Shown here: positions 1 to 5,811 of the stretch, piece by piece
Position numbering within the stretch: position 1 is the stretch's first letter
Layout of the letters: each line of letters begins with the position of its first letter
Assembly: GCA_023458915.1 (NCBI GenBank)
Contig: JAEWWM010000019.1
Span: 1-5,843, forward strand
Direction of reading: 5' to 3'
DNA length: 5,843 nucleotides
From: Bacillota bacterium
GTDB lineage: Bacteria > Bacillota > Clostridia > Oscillospirales > Acutalibacteraceae
Translations under genes and position numbers: made by a program
The notes under the pieces: generated by a model
Told to the model about the DNA's origin: nothing
What the model saw: only the letters and a program-made list of their open reading frames with translations
The model's database searches: none

Positions 1-2
1 AA

Positions 3-161
3 TCCGAAGAAAAAGAATTATTAACTGACGCTTGCAAAATATTTGTTGTTAGGAATAAACCTGTAAAGCTTGTGGCTGGCGATACTTTTAACATAAAAAT
101 CACAACCGTTAGCGACTACAAAATTGCTGAGGCTATTTTAGGGGGCAATATGAGTGATTAA
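3..161 (+). CDS. tarI: TarI/IspD-type cytidylyltransferase, C-terminal fragment (5' end outside window)
   Basis: Only the last 52 codons are present; the reading frame is open from the left edge and stops at TAA 159-161. The visible protein has the C-terminal signature of the IspD/TarI nucleotidyltransferase family: a TDACKIF segment, then KLVAGDTFNIKITTVSDYK, then a final helix AEAILGG. The NIKITT-x-x-D stretch is the conserved family ending. By homology it transfers CMP from CTP to a polyol phosphate in the cytosol. IspD itself (methylerythritol phosphate substrate) shares this ending. I prefer TarI (D-ribitol-5-phosphate cytidylyltransferase, product CDP-ribitol) because the next gene, overlapping by 8 nt, encodes a TarJ-type reductase that supplies ribitol-5-phosphate. 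The N-terminal CTP-binding motif is outside the window and cannot be checked. Confidence 0.85.
   Translation, partial: SEEKELLTDACKIFVVRNKPVKLVAGDTFNIKITTVSDYKIAEAILGGNMSD
140..145 (+). promoter_or_regulatory. Ribosome binding site of tarJ inside the tarI end
   Basis: AGGGGG lies 8 nt upstream of GTG 154 and inside the tarI coding sequence. It supports the GTG start of tarJ and reinitiation by ribosomes finishing tarI at TAA 159-161. The nearby ATG at 150 belongs to the tarI frame and is only 4 nt from this site. Confidence 0.6.
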
Positions 162-1170
162 TTATATTTATCAGCTTGTAAGCCCTAATGTTTTTTCAGT
201 TAAATACGAGGATATGGGTTTTGGCAAAGATATGATAATTAAACCCACATACATGGCACTTTGCAATGCAGATCAACGTTACTATTTAGGAAATCGGGAC
301 ATAAAAAAATTAAAAAGCAAACTACCTATGGCGCTTATTCATGAATGTTGCGGAGAAGTCGTTTACGACCCGAATAACATTTATCCTCGTGGTCAAAAAG
401 TGGTTCTTATCCCAAATGTCCCTGCGCCTGTAAAAATTCCTGAAATATACGAAAATTACGAAAGAGGCTCTAAATTTCTCTCAAGCGGCTGCGACGGCTT
501 TATGCGGGAATTTGTGAATCTCCCGGCTGACCGAATAGTTCCATTTGAAAACATCCCTGAAAAAATTGCAGTAATTTGCGAATTTGTAAGTGTTGGAGTT
601 CATGCAGCAAGCAGACTTGAAAGAACCGCTCATAAAATTAAAAAACATATCGGGATTTGGGGCGATGGTAGCCTTGCGTACGTTATTTCATGTATTTTAA
701 AGCAAATCTTACCCGAAACAAAAATTACAGTTGTAGGGCGAGATATTAATAAATTATCGCAGTTTTTGTTTGTTGATAACGCATACCTATCTGACGATAT
801 TCCGCAAAATTTTAACATTGACCATGCATTTGAGTGCGCAGGCGGCGAAGGCAGTTTTTACGCAATTGATGACATTATAAAATATCTAAATCCTCAAGGC
901 ACCGCAGTTTTAATGGGAGTTAGCGAAAATAAAATTGCTATAAATACAAGAGATATACTCGAAAAGGGGCTTACTTTAGTTGGTTCTAGTAGATCAGGCA
1001 GATTTGATTTTGAAGAAGCTGTAAAACTTTTAGAAATGCGCGAATTTCAAAAAAGAATCAGCAGGATTATTTACGAAGACGAAAAAATCAGCAGCATTTC
1101 TGATATTCACCGAGTTTTTAAAACTGACCTTAGTACAACGTTTAAAACAGTTTTTAAATGGGATCTGTAA
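154..1170 (+). CDS. tarJ: TarJ-type ribulose-5-phosphate reductase (zinc alcohol dehydrogenase fold)
   Basis: This 338-residue protein is the usual length for TarJ, which reduces D-ribulose-5-phosphate to D-ribitol-5-phosphate with NADPH, the substrate of TarI. The N-terminus (INYIYQLVSP, then VKYED, IIKPTY) and the LPMALIHE block are typical of TarJ. The likely catalytic zinc ligands are Cys37, His63, Glu64 and Glu143. The Rossmann loop is GDGSLAY at 170-176. After the second strand comes VVGRD with Arg196 and no acidic residue at the usual NADH-selecting position, which fits NADPH use. An FECAGG motif is at 226-231. The four-Cys structural zinc lobe of classical alcohol dehydrogenases is absent, as expected for TarJ. 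An oddity is the Cys65-Cys66 pair right after the zinc-binding His-Glu. GTG is chosen as start because it has a Shine-Dalgarno site and the conserved N-terminus begins there. The 8-nt overlap with tarI indicates translational coupling. Confidence 0.9.
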   Translation: MINYIYQLVSPNVFSVKYEDMGFGKDMIIKPTYMALCNADQRYYLGNRDIKKLKSKLPMALIHECCGEVVYDPNNIYPRGQKVVLIPNVPAPVKIPEIYENYERGSKFLSSGCDGFMREFVNLPADRIVPFENIPEKIAVICEFVSVGVHAASRLERTAHKIKKHIGIWGDGSLAYVISCILKQILPETKITVVGRDINKLSQFLFVDNAYLSDDIPQNFNIDHAFECAGGEGSFYAIDDIIKYLNPQGTAVLMGVSENKIAINTRDILEKGLTLVGSSRSGRFDFEEAVKLLEMREFQKRISRIIYEDEKISSISDIHRVFKTDLSTTFKTVFKWDL

Positions 1171-1189
1171 ATTGTAAAAGGAGTTAAAA

Positions 1190-2290
1190 ATGAAAAGAAT
1201 ATGTTTTATAGGGTACGATTTAACAAAATGTGGAGGACTTGGTCGGGTTATCACGTCTCTTGCAAATTCGCTTTGTGAAAATGAAGAAAAGTATGAGATA
1301 CACATGGTGACTGTATGTAATTCGCAGGGTAATGATTTCTTTTTTCGCCTTGATGAAAGGATAAAAAAATTTATCGTAAGTGTAAATTTTAATTTCAGGT
1401 TCAGAAAAATTATATTTGCCGCATTCAAAAAACTTAAAGATTATATAATTAAAAATAATATTGATATTATTTACATCGCGGATTTCACAATCCCTCCAAT
1501 TGTTATGATGATAAAGCCGTTTATTAAGTGTAAAATTATTTTTGCCGATCACGGTACTCTTTCTAATCAGCTAGAGCATAAAAAAGCAACTGCTTTTCGT
1601 TTTATAGGTAAGGTTATAAGTGATAAAATCGTAGTTTTAACGAAACAAAATGCAAAAGATTATCAGAAGTATTTTAAAGTCAAACCGAACAAAATTGAAG
1701 TTATATACAACTGGATAGATGAGGAAGTTTTGGAAAGTGTTGAGCCTTATGATCTCAGCTCTAAGATTATCATGTCTTCCGGGCGGTTCACAAAAGAAAA
1801 GGGGTTTAACATGATTCCCGAAATTGCGGAGCGCATTTTTTATAAGCATCAAGATTGGAAGTGGCATGTTTTCGGCGACGGCCCTGAAATGGATGATGTG
1901 AAAAATGAAATTATAAAGAGCGGCTATGAAAAAAATGTTGTTTTTAGAGGTTTTACAGATACTATGTACGATAAATACCGCGAAGCGGGAATTTTTGTGC
2001 TGACTTCATATAGAGAAGGTCTATCACTTGTTTTAATGGAAGCAAAAGCAAATGGGCTACCGCTTGTGAGTTTTAACTGCAATGCCGGTCCTTCTGAAAT
2101 TATTACGGACGGAATAGACGGATTTTTAATTCCGTGTTATGATACTAATTTAATGACAGCTAAAATATGTGAACTTATAGAAAATGCTACACTAAGAGAA
2201 AGTTTTTCAAAAAATTCGAAAGAAAACCTTGAAAAATTTAGCAAAAAAAAGATTTTAAAAAAGTGGGAAAGTTTAATTTCTGACGTCTAA
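1190..2290 (+). CDS. GT-B glycosyltransferase, family 4 (glycosyl transferases group 1)
   Basis: This 366-residue soluble or membrane-associated enzyme should transfer a sugar from an NDP-sugar to a growing lipid-linked oligosaccharide or to a polyol-phosphate chain on the cytosolic face. Two Rossmann-like halves are visible. The N-terminal acceptor half has the glycine-rich GGLGRV loop at 15-20 and ADHG at 119-122. The C-terminal donor half begins near VIYNWID (171-177), then SSGRFTKEKGF (196-206), FGDGPE (228-233), the EX7E pair Glu276 and Glu284 inside REGLSLVLMEA, and AGPSEII (299-305), with DGIDGFLI after it. All are hallmarks of retaining GT4 enzymes. Donor and acceptor cannot be deduced. 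No transmembrane helix is evident. ATG 1190 has AAAAGGAG at 1176-1183, six nt upstream. The gene starts 19 nt after tarJ and is almost certainly cotranscribed with it. It could decorate a ribitol-phosphate chain or build the repeat unit; the neighbouring polymerase and flippase favour the second. Confidence 0.85.
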   Translation: MKRICFIGYDLTKCGGLGRVITSLANSLCENEEKYEIHMVTVCNSQGNDFFFRLDERIKKFIVSVNFNFRFRKIIFAAFKKLKDYIIKNNIDIIYIADFTIPPIVMMIKPFIKCKIIFADHGTLSNQLEHKKATAFRFIGKVISDKIVVLTKQNAKDYQKYFKVKPNKIEVIYNWIDEEVLESVEPYDLSSKIIMSSGRFTKEKGFNMIPEIAERIFYKHQDWKWHVFGDGPEMDDVKNEIIKSGYEKNVVFRGFTDTMYDKYREAGIFVLTSYREGLSLVLMEAKANGLPLVSFNCNAGPSEIITDGIDGFLIPCYDTNLMTAKICELIENATLRESFSKNSKENLEKFSKKKILKKWESLISDV

Positions 2291-2295
2291 AAAAA

Positions 2296-2300
2296 GAGGG
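2296..2300 (+). promoter_or_regulatory. Ribosome binding site selecting a GTG start for the Wzy-like gene
   Basis: GAGGG ends 8 nt before GTG 2309 in the 18-nt gap after the glycosyltransferase stop. No ATG is available in frame until 2375, which would cut into the first membrane helix and has no comparable site, so the GTG is preferred. Confidence 0.55.
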
Positions 2301-2308
2301 AATAATAA

Positions 2309-3808
2309 GTGGAAGATATTTTGAAAGCAAAAAATTTTTCTTATAAAAAATTCCGAGAAATATATTTATTAGTCATGGTTTTTTTGCTGGCATGCCGCTA
2401 TTTTGGAGTGTATTCGCTTGCTCCTTTAAAAATTGACGAAATTTTATTTTCAGGACTAGCCTTATGTGGAGTAATAATTTTATCATTTGGCGTACTTTTA
2501 AATGATATTGATTTTAACTTAAAACAAAATAAATGGCTTTTTTTATTTTTAACCGTATTTTTGGTTTCTTCTTTTTTAAATTGTACGTACGGCATACTTG
2601 GGAATTTAAAATCTTTCATCTGGACTTTGATAGCATTTTGCGTTATTTTTATAAGTCCTAAAAATTACAGCCTTGAAGAGAGAAAAAAATTAATAATAAC
2701 CATACAAAACATTTTGATATGCTTTTGGCTGGCACTATCTTTACTATCGATTTTGATTTTTATTTCAGGCATTAATTATGAAGATTTTATTCCGGGTAGA
2801 AGTCATGAGGTATTTAGATTAGGATACCTGGAAGCACGATTATTTGGAGTTTTCACAAATCCGAACCGAGGATCTTCTGTCGCGTTTTTAACAATTATTT
2901 TTTCGTTTTTTCGTTTATTTGAAAATAAAAAAAGACTTTTTAAAAATAAACTACACATTACAAATATTATAATTCAGTCTATTTATATTTCGCTTGCTAA
3001 TTCTAGAGGAACTTTATTTGCCGCACTAATTACCTGTGGTTTTTCTCTCTACATTTTTTTAGAGAAAAATAAACTTTTTGATTTTTTTATTTTATCATTT
3101 CTCAACATCAGTTCGTTAACTTTTAAAAAAATTTATAAAATAACCATGTGCCTATGTGCAGTGATTATTTTTTGTTCATTTATTTACTTTATAGATTTAG
3201 AAATTCGTAATGTTTTTTCGTATATACCGCCGTTTACGGAAAAACTATTCGTGCGCAGTATGGGTAATAGCAGTACCATTTTAAATAAAATTCAAGGCAT
3301 GAAGATTCAGGTTATGCGAATGGACTTTGTCGACAATGGCGATATTTCTAATTTAAGATTTGGCATTTGGGGAAATTCATGGAAAATTTTTAAAAGTAAC
3401 TGGCTTTTTGGCGTGTCCCCGGCTAATGTTTTAAATTATGCCAAAACATTTTTCCCGTTTGAGATCATCGCCATGCGGAAATATTCCAGGATTCATAATG
3501 CCTATTTTGATACTCTGCTTTGCACTGGGGTATTGGGTTTTATCACTATTGGTATTTTTTATTTAAAAAATATATTTAAAATTTTTAAATATTACGTTCA
3601 AAAAAATCTGTATAATAATGACAATATTTTCCATAGTTGCAACGCTGCGATTATGTTTGTGATAATTTATGGCTTGTTTGAATCCGAGATTTTGTTTGTA
3701 AACACTCTGTGCTCATTTGTTTTTTGGAGTTTTTTGAGTTTTAGTTTGGTAATACTGCAAGAAAAAACTGCAACTCCACTTCAGAAAGGTAAATTATATG
3801 AGAACTAA
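2309..3808 (+). CDS. wzy: Wzy/O-antigen ligase-like polysaccharide polymerase, integral membrane
   Basis: This 499-residue, very hydrophobic protein has about 11-13 predicted membrane segments by eye (near 17-33, 45-63, 76-92, 101-116, 128-152, 188-203, 217-232, 234-251, 277-295, 398-418, 441-457 and 462-482) and a long loop at about 297-396. It shows the O-antigen ligase/Wzy pattern (Wzy_C, PF04932 type): GVFTNPNRGSS at 180-190, LANSRGTLFA at 229-238, an Arg/Trp-rich stretch around 350-358 leading to WLFGVSPANV, and the HNAYFDTLLCTGVLG motif at 396-410 just before a helix. Family members join undecaprenyl-linked repeat units at the outer face of the membrane, or ligate a glycan to an acceptor. 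The large loop with conserved Arg and His is the usual active-site region. The adjacent flippase favours polymerase over ligase, but sequence alone cannot settle it. The symbol is functional only, as Wzy proteins are poorly conserved. The GTG start has a GAGGG site; the 3' end overlaps the flippase gene by 11 nt. Confidence 0.8.
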   Translation: MEDILKAKNFSYKKFREIYLLVMVFLLACRYFGVYSLAPLKIDEILFSGLALCGVIILSFGVLLNDIDFNLKQNKWLFLFLTVFLVSSFLNCTYGILGNLKSFIWTLIAFCVIFISPKNYSLEERKKLIITIQNILICFWLALSLLSILIFISGINYEDFIPGRSHEVFRLGYLEARLFGVFTNPNRGSSVAFLTIIFSFFRLFENKKRLFKNKLHITNIIIQSIYISLANSRGTLFAALITCGFSLYIFLEKNKLFDFFILSFLNISSLTFKKIYKITMCLCAVIIFCSFIYFIDLEIRNVFSYIPPFTEKLFVRSMGNSSTILNKIQGMKIQVMRMDFVDNGDISNLRFGIWGNSWKIFKSNWLFGVSPANVLNYAKTFFPFEIIAMRKYSRIHNAYFDTLLCTGVLGFITIGIFYLKNIFKIFKYYVQKNLYNNDNIFHSCNAAIMFVIIYGLFESEILFVNTLCSFVFWSFLSFSLVILQEKTATPLQKGKLYEN

Positions 3809-5387
3809 AAACTCCCTCATAAATATAGCTGTAAGCTTCCTATCTTATGGAATAATTTTGATAGGTTCATTCGTAACCCGGCAGCTTTTTGTAAGCATCT
3901 TAGGCCTCGAAATGGTAGGTATTGAGGGGACTTTTTTAAATGTGGTTTCCGCTCTCGCGATTGTAGAACTCGGACTTGGGGTCGGAATTGTTTATAAGCT
4001 TTATAAGCCAATATCTGAGAAAAATTGGGATCAGGTTGCTGTAATTCTTTGCTTTTTACGAAAATGCTGTATTATTACTGCCGCAGCTGTTGCAGGGCTT
4101 GGGGTAATTTCGGCATATTTTGTAGTAATGCCCATAAAAGGTGATTTCTCCAAATTATGGCTCGCACAAATTTTCATTCTTTATGTTTTTGATGTCGTGG
4201 CATCTTATCTTCATTCGCACAAGCGCACGATGTTAATTGCGGACCAAAAAAACTACGTTAATAACACTATTCATACTTTTGTGCAGGTCTTTCTTTTTGT
4301 ATCTCAAATAGCAGTTTTAAAAATTTGGGCTTCTTTCGAAGCTTATCTTATTTGTAAAATAATTTTTAAACTAGCGGAAAACATGATAATTTCTTATAGA
4401 TTTAATAAAAGGTACAGCTTTATAAACTTAAAAACAAAAAATCACATGCCGGAAATAGAAAAGAAAGATCTTTTCAAAAATATAAAAGCACTGCTATTTC
4501 ACAAAATTGCAGGACTTGGCGCTACTACGGCATCAGGCCTTATAGCAGTATATTTTGTAAGTCTTAGAGAAACCGGAATTTATTCCAATTATATGCTCAT
4601 TGTTACAGCGCTTACAACTGTAAGTAATGAGGTTTTTAACGGAATTTTGGCGAGTTTTGGCAATCTTTTAAATACAGAAAGCCGCACAAAAGTTTACAAT
4701 AATTTTAATGTGCTTTATTTTCTTAATTTTTTGCTTTATTCATTTATTGTAAGCGCTTTTATATGTATAATTACCCCGTTCGCGGATTTGTGGACAGGCC
4801 AGGGGTCAGCTTTTGGCATATGGACAACTGTAGCGATAGGTGGTTACCTGTATGTGTGGGGCATGAAGCAATCAGTTGGCATGGCAAAAGTTGGCGCAGG
4901 GATATACGACCCGGATAAATATATGGCTGTTTTAGGGGCTGTAATCACAGTAATTTTATCTATAGTGCTTGTTAGATATTTAGGAATTGCCGGGGTTATG
5001 ATTGGGAACATTATTGGTATTATATCGATTTCTTATTGGGTACAGTCATATATTATTTATAATGAAATTTTCAAAAAACCTGTTAAAACTTATCACTTGA
5101 AATATGCTCTCTATACCTTACTTACAGCTGTGTACGCTTATATAACTTATACTATATGCGCTTGGGCACTGAGTCACGGCGGCGCAGTTGATTTTATTTC
5201 AAGCGGGCTCGTAGGTACTTTGCATATTTCGAAAAATTATGCGTACCTTATAGCACAAATAATCTTTAACAGCTTTGTGTGTTTAATAATTCCAAATATT
5301 TTAAATGTGATAATTTTCTACAGAACTTTGGAATTTCAAAATCTACTCAAAGCCACTAAATCCTTTTTGAAAAGATCGAAAGGATAG
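3798..5387 (+). CDS. wzx: Wzx-type oligosaccharide flippase (MOP/polysaccharide biosynthesis family)
   Basis: This 529-residue polytopic protein has about 14 predicted hydrophobic segments (roughly 7-26, 45-66, 90-110, 121-140, 157-176, 181-199, 232-254, 260-282, 306-327, 339-355, 376-393, 396-420, 434-456 and 481-508), the layout of MOP-superfamily flippases. The N-terminal block, with LGLEMVGIEGTFLNVVSALA at 35-54 followed by VELGLG and YKLYKPISEKN, is the recognisable signature of Firmicute polysaccharide flippases: a short helix pair, then a charged cytosolic loop. The expected role is to move undecaprenyl-diphosphate-linked repeat units from the cytosolic to the outer leaflet for the Wzy-like enzyme encoded just upstream. 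ATG 3798 lies inside the end of the wzy-like gene (11-nt overlap, stop 3806-3808), with AGAAAGG at 3783-3789, so translation is probably coupled. Substrate cannot be read from the sequence. No truncation or frameshift is seen. It is the last gene of the polysaccharide operon. Confidence 0.88.
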   Translation: MRTKNSLINIAVSFLSYGIILIGSFVTRQLFVSILGLEMVGIEGTFLNVVSALAIVELGLGVGIVYKLYKPISEKNWDQVAVILCFLRKCCIITAAAVAGLGVISAYFVVMPIKGDFSKLWLAQIFILYVFDVVASYLHSHKRTMLIADQKNYVNNTIHTFVQVFLFVSQIAVLKIWASFEAYLICKIIFKLAENMIISYRFNKRYSFINLKTKNHMPEIEKKDLFKNIKALLFHKIAGLGATTASGLIAVYFVSLRETGIYSNYMLIVTALTTVSNEVFNGILASFGNLLNTESRTKVYNNFNVLYFLNFLLYSFIVSAFICIITPFADLWTGQGSAFGIWTTVAIGGYLYVWGMKQSVGMAKVGAGIYDPDKYMAVLGAVITVILSIVLVRYLGIAGVMIGNIIGIISISYWVQSYIIYNEIFKKPVKTYHLKYALYTLLTAVYAYITYTICAWALSHGGAVDFISSGLVGTLHISKNYAYLIAQIIFNSFVCLIIPNILNVIIFYRTLEFQNLLKATKSFLKRSKG

Positions 5388-5401
5388 CAAAAAGATTTTT
5401 T
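5358..5401 (+). terminator. Possible weak A/T-rich terminator at the end of wzx
   Basis: CTTTTTG at 5363-5369 pairs perfectly with CAAAAAG at 5388-5394. Alternatively, AAATC + bulged C + TTTTTG pairs with CAAAAAGATTT. A run of six T (5396-5401) follows. The loop of about 18 nt contains the wzx stop codon. A competing stem, ATCCTTT 5360-5366 with AAAGGAT 5379-5385, overlaps it. The GC content of the stem is very low, so strength is doubtful. Confidence 0.35.
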
Positions 5402-5421
5402 GAGTATAAAATTTTTTGTTT

Positions 5422-5442
5422 GACGCATTGAGCTACAGCGTC
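5422..5442. repeat. GACGC/GCGTC inverted repeat (small hairpin) with tRNA-like minus strand
   Basis: GACGC at 5422-5426 and GCGTC at 5438-5442 form a perfect 5-bp stem with an 11-nt loop, the most GC-rich element of the 123-nt gap between wzx and spoIIID. Only three T follow on the + strand, so it is a poor intrinsic terminator. On the minus strand it begins GACGCTGTAGCTCAATG, like the acceptor strand and D-arm start of a tRNA, but no anticodon arm or T-arm follows, so it is not called as a tRNA. Confidence 0.5.
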
Positions 5443-5446
5443 TTTA

Positions 5447-5476
5447 TCATATCTTCAAGCTCTCAGACATATAAAT
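5447..5476 (+). promoter_or_regulatory. Candidate sigma-E promoter of spoIIID
   Basis: TCATATCT at 5447-5454 resembles the sigma-E -35 element (consensus around ATATT), and CATATAAAT from 5468 resembles the -10 element (consensus around CATACAAT). The spacer is 13 nt, within the range usual for sigma-E. This would start transcription near 5482-5484, leaving a leader of under 30 nt before the GTG at 5511. spoIIID is a sigma-E-dependent mother-cell gene in Bacillus, so position and type agree. The start site is inferred, not seen. Confidence 0.6.
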
Positions 5477-5499
5477 TCGTAAAGAATGAATATTGTCTG
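5464..5499. promoter_or_regulatory. CAGACA/TGTCTG inverted pair, candidate SpoIIID autoregulatory sites
   Basis: CAGACA at 5464-5469 and its exact reverse complement TGTCTG at 5494-5499 are separated by 24 nt. Each contains the RRACA core of the published SpoIIID site (WWRRACARNY); the minus-strand copy reads AGACAA and extends the match by one base. The first overlaps the candidate -10 element and the second lies just downstream of the expected transcription start, positions suited to repression. Flanking bases match only partly. Confidence 0.35.
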
Positions 5500-5503
5500 G
5501 GGG
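5499..5503 (+). promoter_or_regulatory. Ribosome binding site of spoIIID
   Basis: GGGGG ends 7 nt before GTG 5511. A nearer ATG at 5509 is followed at once by TGA, so the GTG is the only productive start served by this site. Confidence 0.6.
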
Positions 5504-5510
5504 TTAATAT

Positions 5511-5768
5511 GTGAAAGAAGCACTTGAGGAACGGGCATTAAAGCTCGGTGAATATATAGCCGAAAACAAAGCTACAGTTAGAAAAGCAGCCCGCAAATTC
5601 GGAATAAGTAAAAGCACAGTACATAAAGATGTTTCTGAAAGATTGAAATATATAAATATATCTTTATATAAAGATGTCAAAAAAATTTTAGAAATAAACA
5701 AAGCACAGCGGCATATACGCGGGGGATTCGCAACTAAAAACAAGTATGCACTTAATAATAAAAAGTAA
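5511..5768 (+). CDS. spoIIID: SpoIIID, mother-cell sporulation transcription factor
   Basis: This 85-residue DNA-binding protein activates and represses mother-cell genes during endospore formation, in the cascade between sigma-E and sigma-K. It matches SpoIIID along its length, and I recall the Bacillus subtilis protein as only slightly longer (about 93 residues), with an extra C-terminal tail. An N-terminal helix (ERALKLGEYIAENKATVR, 7-24) leads into a helix-turn-helix at about 21-41 with the hallmark recognition segment FGISKSTVHKDVSERL at 30-45. The C-terminal basic helix KAQRHIRGGFATKNKY (64-79) contains the conserved RHxRGGxATKxKY block that contacts DNA outside the helix-turn-helix. 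GTG is the start because it follows a Shine-Dalgarno site and gives the conserved N-terminal length. It has its own candidate sigma-E promoter 123 nt after the polysaccharide operon and its own terminator, so it appears monocistronic. It indicates an endospore-forming lineage. Confidence 0.95.
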   Translation: MKEALEERALKLGEYIAENKATVRKAARKFGISKSTVHKDVSERLKYINISLYKDVKKILEINKAQRHIRGGFATKNKYALNNKK

Positions 5769-5773
5769 GTAGC

Positions 5774-5811
5774 AAAAAAACACTTCCTGATTGTGCAAGA
5801 AGTGTTTTTTT
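5774..5811. terminator. Strong intrinsic terminator after spoIIID, symmetric (possibly bidirectional)
   Basis: CACTTC at 5781-5786 pairs with GAAGTG at 5799-5804 around a 12-nt loop. Seven A (5774-5780) precede the stem and seven T (5805-5811) follow it, so the A and T runs can extend the stem to 13 bp, and either strand gives hairpin plus U-tract. It lies 5 nt after the spoIIID stop codon and probably ends that transcript. Confidence 0.85.

Noticed and set aside
630..818. Minus-strand 62-residue frame inside tarJ
   Set aside because: It lies wholly inside a conserved enzyme gene, without a recognisable product.
1030..1552. Open frames on the minus strand opposite tarJ and the glycosyltransferase (132 and 110 residues)
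   Set aside because: They mirror strongly supported + strand genes, have low-complexity Phe/Asn/Ile/Lys-rich products and show no recognisable domain.
3817..4011. Minus-strand 64-residue frame inside wzx
   Set aside because: It is antisense to the conserved flippase N-terminus and its sequence resembles no known protein.
5422..5442. Intact tRNA gene on the minus strand
   Set aside because: Only the acceptor and D-arm start resemble a tRNA; there is no anticodon stem, T-arm or TTCGA-type motif in the following bases.
5420..5450. Sigma-A-type promoter, TTGACG at 5420-5425 and TATCAT at 5445-5450
   Set aside because: The spacer is 19 nt, longer than the preferred 17, and the hairpin 5422-5442 fills it. 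The sigma-E-like elements just downstream fit spoIIID better. It remains possible as a second promoter.
5504..5743. Minus-strand 79-residue frame opposite spoIIID
   Set aside because: It is antisense to a conserved sporulation gene over nearly its whole length and has no domain of its own.
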